In this document: piece after piece, positions 13,741 to 19,521 of the stretch
Numbering within the stretch: position 1 is the first letter of the stretch
Layout: the number at the start of each line of letters is the position of its first letter
Assembly (NCBI GenBank): GCA_001443545.1
Contig: LMAD01000033.1
Span: 1 to 19,521 of the forward strand
Direction of reading: 5' to 3'
Source: Acidimicrobiaceae bacterium RAAP-2
GTDB lineage: Bacteria; Actinomycetota; Acidimicrobiia; Acidimicrobiales; RAAP-2
Length of the DNA: 19,521 bases
Notes under the pieces: model-generated
The model's input: only the letters and a program-made list of their open reading frames with translations
What the model was told of the DNA's origin: nothing
Databases searched by the model: none
Made by a program: the position numbers and the translations under genes

Positions 13741-15000
13741 CTACGCCAATCGGTCAAGGGTCCGGCGTAGGGCGTCCAGCGCACTGATGGCGCTGTAGGC
13801 GCGCACCCGTGGCCGGTCCCCGGGCAGCCGTAACGCCACGTGCTCGAGGGTGCCACCGATCGCGAGGCCGACGAACACCGTCCCGGCACGCTGTCCGTCC
13901 TGCTCCTCGGGGCCGGCGACCCCCGTCACGCTGAGCCCGATGTCGGCGCCGAGCAGTCGGACGACGCCCTCGGCCATGGCCATCGCGGCCTCGGGGCTGA
14001 CGACCGGGCCACGCGCCACTCCCAACAGGTCGAACTTGACCTCGGAGGCGTAGCTCACGACGCCACCGCGGAACCACGTGGAGGCCCCCGAAACATTGAC
14101 CAGACGGCTGGCGATCAGGCCGCCGGTGATCGACTCCGCAACCGCGAGCGTCGCGCCGCGGGCGAGCAGACGAGTGGCCACCGCGTCCTCCATCGTCTCG
14201 GCGTCGACGCCGAAGATGATGTCCCCCAGGTTCGCGTTGATCAGTTCGCGGACTCGGATCTCCTCCTCGTCGAGCAGTGCCGTGGCGTGCGCGGGGTCGG
14301 TACCTCGCGCCGTGAGGCGGACCTTGATGCCTTCGATGCCCGACGCGAGGAAGGCGATGGTCACCCGGTCGTCGTCGACGAGCGCGTCGAAGCGCGACGC
14401 GACCGCTTCGGCGAGCGCCGACTCGCTCGCTCCCCAGGTGCGCAGCACCCGACTCGAGATCGTCGAGCGCTCGCCGGTGGCTGATTGGCGTTCGAGGAGG
14501 TCGGGCCGGATTGCGCGTTCGAACATGTCGGTCATCTCGTAGGGGACGCCGGGTACGGCGTAGACGACCTTCTGACCGACCGGGCAGATCAACCCCGGCG
14601 CGGTGCCCCTCGACTGGTCGATGATCACCGCCCCCCGCGGTACGTCGGCCTGCAGCAGGTTGTTGTCGGGCATCGTCCGACCCCGCGCCTCGAAGAATCC
14701 TCGGATCGTCGAGACGAGCTCCGAGTGGCGTTCCAGAGGGACGTTCATCACCTCGGCGATCGCGGCGCGCGTGATGTCGTCCTGGGTCGGGCCGAGTCCC
14801 CCGCACACGATCACGGCGTCGCTTCGCGCCAGGGCGGTACGCAGGGCCAGCACGATCCGTTCGTGATTGTCGCCCACGTGCTGGTGGAAGTGTGAGGCGA
14901 TACCGCTGGCGGCTAACTGTTCGCCGAGCCACTGGGAGTTCGTGTCGGCGATCTGGCCCAGGAGCAACTCGGTGCCGACGGCGACGACCTCAACGCGCAT
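13741..15000 (-). CDS. cinA: CinA family protein (N-terminal MoCF/ADP-ribose pyrophosphatase domain plus C-terminal NMN deamidase domain)
   Basis: This 419-residue two-domain protein has the standard CinA length. The N-terminal domain begins VEVVAVGTELLLGQIADTNS and carries GGLGPTQDD (67-75), the molybdopterin-binding-like fold that in CinA hydrolyses ADP-ribose. The C-terminal domain carries VAESITGGLIASRL and FRGGVVSYASEVKFDLLGV, the PncC nicotinamide-mononucleotide deamidase signature. The role is pyridine-nucleotide salvage and clean-up, acting in the cytoplasm. The ATG at 15000 overlaps the end of pgsA by 11 nt, with a G-rich ribosome site in the pgsA coding end. The rimO-pgsA-cinA-recA order is widely conserved in actinobacteria. 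Confidence 0.96.
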   Translation of the reverse strand: MRVEVVAVGTELLLGQIADTNSQWLGEQLAASGIASHFHQHVGDNHERIVLALRTALARSDAVIVCGGLGPTQDDITRAAIAEVMNVPLERHSELVSTIRGFFEARGRTMPDNNLLQADVPRGAVIIDQSRGTAPGLICPVGQKVVYAVPGVPYEMTDMFERAIRPDLLERQSATGERSTISSRVLRTWGASESALAEAVASRFDALVDDDRVTIAFLASGIEGIKVRLTARGTDPAHATALLDEEEIRVRELINANLGDIIFGVDAETMEDAVATRLLARGATLAVAESITGGLIASRLVNVSGASTWFRGGVVSYASEVKFDLLGVARGPVVSPEAAMAMAEGVVRLLGADIGLSVTGVAGPEEQDGQRAGTVFVGLAIGGTLEHVALRLPGDRPRVRAYSAISALDALRRTLDRLA

Positions 15001-15565
15001 GACCCCCCAATCGTCGTCCGTCGACGAAGTACTGCCACCCCGTGTAGATCGTCATCACCGTGGCCACCCAGATGGTCGCTTCGCCGATCCAGGCGAAGTG
15101 GGCGAACACCGGGATAATGCAAAAGGCGATCGCCCAGTCTTGGACGAAGGTCTTCCACTTGGCGAGTTTGCTCGCCGGGATCGAGATGCCGCGCCGGGCG
15201 GCCCGCGATCGATAGACGCTCATCCACGCTTCGCGCAACGTGATGAGCACCGAGGGCACGATGAAGGAGGTCAACCCGTGGGGCCGGGCGAGGATCAGGG
15301 CGTAGAGGGCGCCGAGCACGAGCACCTTGTCGGCCAACGGGTCGAGGAACGCCCCCGACCTCGTCGTTCCGTGACGGCGAGCGACGATGCCGTCAAAGTA
15401 GTCGGTGGCGGCCGCGAGGAAGCCGACGATCGTCGTCCACCACGAGATGCGGTGCACGACGATCAGGTAGATGAAGAGCGGTGCCACCAGCAGACGGAAC
15501 GCCGTCAGCATGTTGGCCGGCGTCAGCAGTGCGGACTCCCCGTACGTTCGCTGTCCGGTGGTCAT
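14990..15565 (-). CDS. pgsA: CDP-diacylglycerol-glycerol-3-phosphate 3-phosphatidyltransferase (CDP-alcohol phosphatidyltransferase)
   Basis: This 191-residue integral membrane enzyme makes phosphatidylglycerol phosphate from CDP-diacylglycerol and glycerol-3-phosphate. The CDP-alcohol phosphotransferase motif is clear: Asp55, Asp58-Gly59, Ala62-Arg63, Gly71, Asp75 and Asp79, within DYFDGIVARRHG and SGAFLDPLADK. The spacing between AR and the second Gly is 7 residues here, one fewer than the textbook 8. Four to six hydrophobic segments are visible. The ATG at 15565 overlaps the rimO TGA (ATGA), and the 3' end overlaps cinA. Actinobacteria carry paralogues of this family, so a related alcohol acceptor is possible, but the rimO-cinA context favours pgsA. 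Confidence 0.93.
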   Translation of the reverse strand: MTTGQRTYGESALLTPANMLTAFRLLVAPLFIYLIVVHRISWWTTIVGFLAAATDYFDGIVARRHGTTRSGAFLDPLADKVLVLGALYALILARPHGLTSFIVPSVLITLREAWMSVYRSRAARRGISIPASKLAKWKTFVQDWAIAFCIIPVFAHFAWIGEATIWVATVMTIYTGWQYFVDGRRLGGHAR

Positions 15566-16866
15566 ACCGGCACCGCCTCCAAGTCCGTCCCGCGGCTCGC
15601 GACGATCTCGCCGTCGAACAACGTACCCACCTCGATCGACGGGTCCACTATTACAATGCCATCAATCTCGGGGCACTCGCGAACGCTGCGGGCCACCCCG
15701 GGCGCGTCGACCAACAGTCGCTGGCGCGACCCGACGAGGGCGTCACGTCGTCGCGCCGTGATGGTGTCTTGGATCTCGCTGACCTCGCGCAGGCGCTCAA
15801 GGGCCAGCACGTGGGGGACCTGGTCGCCGAGGGACCCCGCGACGGTGCCCTCCTCGGGGGAGAAGGTGAAGAATCCCGCCCAGTCCAGCTGGGCGGCCTC
15901 GATGAACTCGACGAGGTTGCGCTGGTCGTCCTCGGTCTCGCCGGGGTAGCCCAGGATGAACGACGAGCGGAAGGTCGCCTCCGGCGCCACGGAACGTATC
16001 GCCTCGATCCGGTCGAGGAATCTCTCGCCGTCACCCCAGCGGCGCATCCCGCGAAGTAAGGGCCGCGACGAGTGCTGTAACGAGAGGTCGAAGTAGGGCA
16101 CACCCGTCTCGACGATGGCCTCGATGAGTCCGGGCGTGAGGCCCGAGGGGTAGAGGTAGAGCAATCGGACCCGGTCGACTTCGGCGGCGAGCGCCCGGGT
16201 CAGCGCGATGAGTGGCTGCGGGTCGCCGTCGTCGAGTGCCTCAATCGGTTCGCCGCGACCGGCGCGACGGCGGTCGTGTCCCCAACTCGCGAGGTCTTGG
16301 GCGATCAGCACGAGCTCGCGCACGCCGCCGGCTACGAGATCGCGGGCCTCGGTGACGATCTCGTCGACCGATCGCGAACGCTGGTCCCCACGGAACGTCG
16401 GGATGGCGCAGAACCCGCAACGTCGGTCGCACCCTTCGGCGATCTTGACGTAGGCCCACGGCGCCGTGGGGCGCGGACGAGGCAGGTTCAGTAGGTCGAA
16501 GTCTGAGCTCGGACGACGACCGAGCGTCACCGGCGTCGACGAACTCACCGGGACGAGATTCTGGCCGAAGCCGGCCACCAGGTCGACCTCGGGCAGCGCG
16601 GCCGCTAACTCCTCACCGTAGCGTTCGGCCATGCAGCCGGTCACGACTAGTCGAGCGCCGTCGCGTTTGCGATCGGCCAACTCGAGCACGGTCTCAACGG
16701 ACTCCTCGCGAGCCGCTTCGATGAACGCGCAGGTGTTCGCCACGACGAGGTCCGCCTCGTCGACTCGCGTCGTCGGTTCGTAGCCTTGGGCGACGAGCAG
16801 ACCGGCCAACTTCTCGGAGTCGACGTGGTTCTTCGGGCAGCCCAGCGTCTCGATGAAGTACCGCAC
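15562..16866 (-). CDS. rimO: Ribosomal protein S12 (aspartate) methylthiotransferase RimO
   Basis: RimO is a radical-SAM enzyme that adds a methylthio group to the conserved aspartate of ribosomal protein S12. The 434-residue protein has the three domains expected. The UPF0004 domain has Cys10 (TLGCPKN), Cys46 (NTCAFI) and Cys78 (GCMAERYG) for the auxiliary cluster. The radical-SAM core has Cys146, Cys150 and Cys153 (CDRRCGFC). A C-terminal TRAM domain begins at about residue 370. The VDSEKLAG and CAIPTFRGDQRSR segments favour RimO over MiaB. The GTG at 16866 is supported by GAGGAG (16872-16877) 5 nt upstream. It lies 47 bp after a tRNA-Ser gene, is probably co-transcribed with it, and overlaps pgsA downstream. 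Confidence 0.96.
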   Translation of the reverse strand: MRYFIETLGCPKNHVDSEKLAGLLVAQGYEPTTRVDEADLVVANTCAFIEAAREESVETVLELADRKRDGARLVVTGCMAERYGEELAAALPEVDLVAGFGQNLVPVSSSTPVTLGRRPSSDFDLLNLPRPRPTAPWAYVKIAEGCDRRCGFCAIPTFRGDQRSRSVDEIVTEARDLVAGGVRELVLIAQDLASWGHDRRRAGRGEPIEALDDGDPQPLIALTRALAAEVDRVRLLYLYPSGLTPGLIEAIVETGVPYFDLSLQHSSRPLLRGMRRWGDGERFLDRIEAIRSVAPEATFRSSFILGYPGETEDDQRNLVEFIEAAQLDWAGFFTFSPEEGTVAGSLGDQVPHVLALERLREVSEIQDTITARRRDALVGSRQRLLVDAPGVARSVRECPEIDGIVIVDPSIEVGTLFDGEIVASRGTDLEAVPV

Positions 16867-16883
16867 CGTGTCTCCTCACGTGG

Positions 16884-16912
16884 CGACACCGAGCGCTGGG
16901 CGCTCGGTGTCG
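16884..16912 (-). terminator. 12-bp perfect hairpin between tRNA-Ser and rimO
   Basis: Arms 16884-16895 and 16901-16912 are perfectly complementary (CGACACCGAGCG on the minus strand) with a 5-nt loop. The hairpin starts one base after the tRNA's encoded CCA and ends 6 nt before the rimO Shine-Dalgarno. No U-tract follows, so it may be a partial terminator, an RNase processing signal or a leader structure of rimO rather than a full terminator. Confidence 0.5.
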
Positions 16913-16913
16913 G

Positions 16914-17007
16914 TGGCGGAGAGGGAGGGATTCGAACCCTCGGGCCCGCGTTAACAGGCCGCATTCTTAGCAGGAATGTGGTTTAAACCGAACTCACCCA
17001 CCTCTCC
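16914..17007 (-). tRNA. tRNA-Ser (anticodon GCT)
   Basis: The minus strand folds as a class II tRNA. Acceptor arms are GGAGAGG (17001-17007) and CCTCTCC (16918-16924), with discriminator G at 16917 and encoded CCA at 16914-16916. The anticodon stem CATTC/GAATG encloses the loop CTGCTAA, giving anticodon GCT for AGC/AGU serine codons. A long variable arm and a GGTTCGAATCC T-loop are present. The class II arm and anticodon agree on serine. Confidence 0.96.
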
Positions 17008-17017
17008 AAGCACTGAC

Positions 17018-17023
17018 ATCCTA
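17018..17023 (-). promoter_or_regulatory. Candidate -10 (TAGGAT) for tRNA-Ser and rimO operon
   Basis: TAGGAT on the minus strand lies 10 nt before the first tRNA base, so the precursor would have only a few extra 5' nucleotides. No clear -35 was found. Confidence 0.4.
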
Positions 17024-17123
17024 CAACGTGCGCGTCTAATCCACGTAGCGTTCCTCCCGTGACCGCGCGAGACGATGGGCGGCTCCGAGCACGGACCGAC
17101 CGGCCAGAAATACCCCCACGAAG

Positions 17124-17129
17124 TAGAAT
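17124..17129 (+). promoter_or_regulatory. Candidate -10 (TAGAAT) for the solute-binding protein gene
   Basis: TAGAAT lies 9 nt before the ATG at 17139 and no Shine-Dalgarno intervenes, so the mRNA would have at most two or three leader bases. The rest of the 131-bp gap after the tRNA gene shows nothing else I can identify. Confidence 0.45.
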
Positions 17130-17138
17130 TCACCCACC

Positions 17139-18041
17139 ATGCCCCACCATCGGATTCCGTCGAAACATCGGCGGATCACGACGTGGGCCGTCGGTTTCTC
17201 GCTGCTCGTGACGCTGCTGCCCCTCGCGGGGACGACCGGGGGGGCCGCCACTTCGAGCACGTCGATGTTGTCGCGGTGTCGCGTCGAGATGCCCGCATTG
17301 GAGTACCGACCGGGATGGCTCACCGTCGCCACTGATAATCCCGCCTCCGCACCGTGGTACATCCAGAACCACCCGTCCAACGGTCAGGGCTACGAGGCCG
17401 GCGTGGTCTACGCCGTCGCGAGCAAGCTGGGCGTAGCGCGACGGCGCGTCACGTGGGTCGTCCAGCCCTACGCGACGAGCTACCTCGCGGGTAAGAAGCC
17501 GTTCGACTTCGACGCCAACGAGGTGACCTACTCGCCGACGCGGGCCAAAGCCATCAGTTTCTCGACGTCCTACTACGACGTCCACCAGGCGATTGTCGCG
17601 CTGAAGGGCAACCCGATCGTCGCGAATCACACCCCGCAGCAGTTGCGCACGTACCGGTACGGCGACCTCGCCGGTACGCCGGGCCTGACCTACATCACGC
17701 GCTACATCCACCCGCGAACACCGACCCAGTCGTACGCGACGATGGACGCCCTCGTGGCGGCGCTGGAGAGCGGGATCATCGACGCCCTGGTCATCGACAC
17801 GCCGACGGGCAACTACATGACCTCGTCCCAGTTGGTCGACGCGAACGGCACACCGTTCGCCACCCTGGTCGGTCAGTTCCCCTCGGTCGGGGACCACTAC
17901 GCCCTCGTGTTCAAGAAGGGTAACCCGCTCGTTGGCTGCGTCGACCTCGCGCTGGCCACGCTGCGCGACAACGGCACGATCGCGTCGCTCGCGAAACGGT
18001 GGCTCGGCGCTTACGCGCAGCTACCGACCATCACCCCGTAG
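17139..18041 (+). CDS. Extracellular solute-binding protein, amino-acid ABC transporter type (SBP_bac_3), orphan
   Basis: This 300-residue exported protein has a basic N-terminus, a hydrophobic helix (about 15-30) and an AGTTGGAAT region suited to signal peptidase I. No lipobox cysteine is present, so it is either secreted or held another way. The mature part follows family 3 binding proteins: LTVATDNPASAPWYI at the start of lobe 1, YEAGVVYAVASKLG, FDANEVTYSPTRAKAISFSTSYYD, then DALVAALESGIIDALVIDT and a closing LRDNGTIASLAKRWLG. The EVTYSPTRAK block normally contacts amino-acid ligands. No permease or ATPase gene is adjacent, so the transport partner is unknown. Two cysteines (about residues 47 and 267) might form a disulfide. 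It is convergent with the NUDIX gene, 4 bp apart. Confidence 0.88.
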   Translation: MPHHRIPSKHRRITTWAVGFSLLVTLLPLAGTTGGAATSSTSMLSRCRVEMPALEYRPGWLTVATDNPASAPWYIQNHPSNGQGYEAGVVYAVASKLGVARRRVTWVVQPYATSYLAGKKPFDFDANEVTYSPTRAKAISFSTSYYDVHQAIVALKGNPIVANHTPQQLRTYRYGDLAGTPGLTYITRYIHPRTPTQSYATMDALVAALESGIIDALVIDTPTGNYMTSSQLVDANGTPFATLVGQFPSVGDHYALVFKKGNPLVGCVDLALATLRDNGTIASLAKRWLGAYAQLPTITP

Positions 18042-18045
18042 TGGC

Positions 18046-18510
18046 TCAAGACGCCTGGGTGCGTACTTCGGGCAGGGTGAGCGCGACGTCGAACAACTCT
18101 TGATCTCGGTCCCACGTGAGGTGTTCGCGGACGCGCTCGAGGGGCAGCCAGACCAAGTCGTCGACTTCGTCGTTGGGCGCGAAGTCGCCACCGTCGACCA
18201 CCATGAGGTAGTAGGCGACGATCTTCGGGCGGCCCTTTCGGTGCGTGTAATTCGTCGTGCCGACGAAGCGAACGACGCGGCAGTGCATCGCGGTTTCTTC
18301 GAGCACCTCGCGCAGCGCGGCCTGTTCGAAGGTCTCACCGGCGTCCAGCTTGCCCTTGGGGAACGTCCAGTCACCCCGCGCCTCGCGGTAGATGCACGCC
18401 ACTTCGGTGTGCCCCGTCGCGGTGAAGCGGATGATGATGCCGCCGGCCGCCCGGATCAAATCGCTCGGGGCGTCGTGGGGAACGATCAACTCGCCAGTCA
18501 TGAGGTACAC
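18046..18510 (-). CDS. NUDIX hydrolase
   Basis: NUDIX enzymes cleave nucleoside diphosphates linked to another group. The full box GX5EX7REUXEEXGU is present as GKLDAGE, then TFEQAAL, then REVLEET; only the residue after the EExG position is atypical (EETAM). The WTFPKG lead-in and the YYLMVVDGG strand resemble actinobacterial MutT/diadenosine-polyphosphate-type proteins of about 150 residues, so the substrate is unresolved. Either the GTG at 18510 (154 residues; TACCGT 7 nt upstream, leaderless pattern) or the ATG at 18501 (151 residues) may be the start; no Shine-Dalgarno supports the ATG. It is divergent from the TauE gene. Confidence 0.92.
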   Translation of the reverse strand: MYLMTGELIVPHDAPSDLIRAAGGIIIRFTATGHTEVACIYREARGDWTFPKGKLDAGETFEQAALREVLEETAMHCRVVRFVGTTNYTHRKGRPKIVAYYLMVVDGGDFAPNDEVDDLVWLPLERVREHLTWDRDQELFDVALTLPEVRTQAS

Positions 18511-18517
18511 GTCGCTA

Positions 18518-18523
18518 ACGGTA
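18518..18523 (-). promoter_or_regulatory. Candidate -10 (TACCGT) for NUDIX gene
   Basis: TACCGT on the minus strand ends 7 nt before the GTG at 18510. A TTGGTG 15 nt upstream is too close to be a standard -35. Confidence 0.4.
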
Positions 18524-18564
18524 GAGCACACACGATGCCACCAACGGTATTACACGCGGGGGCC

Positions 18565-18595
18565 GGAGGTGACACGCAAAGCACCTCCGTAGAGT
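18565..18595 (+). promoter_or_regulatory. Operator-like inverted repeat and -10 of the TauE gene
   Basis: GGAGGTG (18565-18571) and CACCTCC (18582-18588) form a perfect 7-bp inverted repeat with a 10-nt centre. It ends one base before the -10 TAGAGT (18590-18595), which is 7 nt from the ATG at 18603. Its position between -35 and -10 fits a repressor site. It also lies in the 92-bp gap shared with the divergent NUDIX gene. Confidence 0.45.
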
Positions 18596-18602
18596 AGTGA
18601 AA

Positions 18603-19376
18603 ATGGTCTCGGTCTCCCTCGCGCTGCCGTGGCGACTCGTCGTCTACCTCGTCGCCGGGGTCGCCGCGGGAATGGCCAACGGGATTGCCGGCGGCGGGAC
18701 GTTCATCACGTTCCCGACCATGCTCGCCCTCGGGGTCGGCGCCCTCCAGGCCAACGTCTCCTCGACCGTCGGGGTGGTTCCCAGTTACTTCGGCGGGATC
18801 CGAGGCTTTCGCCACGAGATTCGCCGCCACGCGACCCTGGTTCGTTCACTGGTGCCGGCCTGTCTCGCCGGGACCATCGTCGGTACGGCCCTGCTCCTGC
18901 TCGGCTCGCCCCGAGCCTTCGAACGGATCATTCCGTGGCTGATCGGCACCGCGACGATCGTCTACGCCCTTTCGCCGCGCATCACCGCCCGTCTGGCCCA
19001 CCTCGACCACCGCCACCCGGCCCGGCGACGGGTCCTGTTCGTGGGCATCTTCCTCGCCTCGGTGTACGGCGGCTACTTCGGCGCCGGGCTCGGCATCATC
19101 TTGCTCGCGATCATGGCCGTGGCCTTGCCCCTCGACCTCGCCGAGTTGCAGGGACTTCGCAACCTGCTCTCGCTGATCATCAACGTGGTGGCCGCGGCGA
19201 TCTTCCTCGTCCGTGGCCACCTCGCCCAGGAGGCGATCTACATGATCTTGATCGGAACGCTCGTGGGCGGGTGGTTGGGGACGGTCGTGATTCGCCGACT
19301 GCGACCCAACGCCGTGCGCTGGCTCATCGTTGCCATCGGAGCGCTGACCACCATCCACCTCGCCGTCGGGGCGTGA
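18603..19376 (+). CDS. TauE/SafE family permease (sulfite/anion exporter-like)
   Basis: This 257-residue membrane protein has about eight hydrophobic segments. The first repeat begins with AAGMANGIAGGGTFITFPTML and SSTVGVVPSYFGG, the second with YGGYFGAGLGIILLAIMAV and LQGLRNLLSLIINVVAA. This internal duplication is the family hallmark (PF01925). Members move sulfite, sulfoacetate, thiosulfate or other organic anions, and the substrate here is not evident. The ATG at 18603 is chosen because TAGAGT lies 7 nt upstream in the leaderless pattern; a GTG at 18597 would add two residues. No sulfur-metabolism gene is next to it. An operator-like inverted repeat precedes it. Confidence 0.92.
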   Translation: MVSVSLALPWRLVVYLVAGVAAGMANGIAGGGTFITFPTMLALGVGALQANVSSTVGVVPSYFGGIRGFRHEIRRHATLVRSLVPACLAGTIVGTALLLLGSPRAFERIIPWLIGTATIVYALSPRITARLAHLDHRHPARRRVLFVGIFLASVYGGYFGAGLGIILLAIMAVALPLDLAELQGLRNLLSLIINVVAAAIFLVRGHLAQEAIYMILIGTLVGGWLGTVVIRRLRPNAVRWLIVAIGALTTIHLAVGA

Positions 19377-19400
19377 GTAGCAAATTCATGATAATTCCAC

Positions 19401-19430
19401 GTAACTGTTCAGGTGCCCCTTCGAAGGAAG
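19401..19430. mobile_element. Possible insertion-sequence end
   Basis: From 19401 the composition drops in G+C, and the sequence begins GTAACTGTTCAGGTGCCCC, followed by the palindrome CCTTCGAAGG (19418-19427). IS66-family terminal repeats also begin GTAA, so this may be an IS edge inserted just after the TauE gene. The other end lies outside the window and no target duplication can be checked; this is a weak call. Confidence 0.25.
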
Positions 19431-19434
19431 TGGC

Positions 19435-19521
19435 TTAGGGACTGGTGCCTGACGGTGCAGGCATCCACGGTTCACCGATGAACAGTTGCTGCAGTGCCTC
19501 AAGTCGGTTAACGCCCTGCTT
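19435..19521 (-). CDS. C-terminal tail of an unidentified ORF (5' end outside window)
   Basis: The minus-strand frame is open from the window edge and ends with TAA at 19435-19437, giving 28 residues that include RLEALQQLFIGEPWMPAPSG. I do not recognise the family. Codon use is less G/C-rich than in the neighbours. If 19401 is an IS end, this could be the end of its transposase or an accessory gene, but that rests on position only. Confidence 0.35.
   Translation of the reverse strand, partial: KQGVNRLEALQQLFIGEPWMPAPSGTSP

Overview
The window is a dense, high-GC (visibly about two-thirds G+C) bacterial chromosome segment. RecA, the two-ACT-domain SerB, the rimO-pgsA-cinA-recA gene order, a LexA box of the GAAC-N4-GTTC type and many leaderless-looking starts all point to an actinobacterium. 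The class Acidimicrobiia is my best guess, but it is inference only. Nearly all genes are chromosomal housekeeping or accessory metabolism. I see no prophage, CRISPR array or toxin-antitoxin block, and a possible insertion-sequence edge only at the extreme right end.

Layout. 1-986 (+): the C-terminal end of a glucose-1-phosphate thymidylyltransferase (rmlA), then the biotin transporter bioY. 983-3184: a divergent pair, an enoyl-CoA isomerase/hydratase-like protein (-) and an M24 Xaa-Pro aminopeptidase (+), sharing a 51-bp promoter region. 3198-4921 (-): a two-gene ABC-2 type exporter with a perfect palindrome over its promoter. 5007-8134 (-): serB, a decayed hormone-sensitive-lipase-family esterase, a small ferredoxin and a cytochrome P450. 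The ferredoxin and P450 look like a redox pair. 8157-10060 (-): a left-handed beta-helix acyltransferase translationally coupled to an EntS-like MFS exporter. 10188-12323 (-): recA, interrupted by a 362-residue intein with an apparently intact LAGLIDADG endonuclease. Its promoter carries a LexA/SOS box exactly in the -35/-10 spacer. 12471-17007 (-): tRNA-Ser(GCT), rimO, pgsA, cinA and a class-C-beta-lactamase-like hydrolase, with overlapping reading frames from rimO to cinA. 17139-18041 (+): an orphan amino-acid-type solute-binding protein. 18046-18510 (-): a NUDIX hydrolase. 18603-19376 (+): a TauE/SafE permease, divergent from the NUDIX gene. 19435-19521 (-): the tail of an unidentified ORF, possibly inside a mobile element.

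Two results stand out. First, RecA carries an intein in its L2 DNA-binding loop, at the site used by the Mycobacterium leprae RecA intein rather than the M. tuberculosis one, so RecA function depends on protein splicing. Second, most transcription units here begin with a TANNNT -10 hexamer only 6-9 nt before the start codon and have no Shine-Dalgarno sequence. This implies pervasive leaderless mRNAs, and it also fixes the starts of serB, the acyltransferase and the TauE gene. Genes inside operons, recA, bioY and the beta-lactamase-like gene instead use Shine-Dalgarno sites or overlapping stop/start codons.
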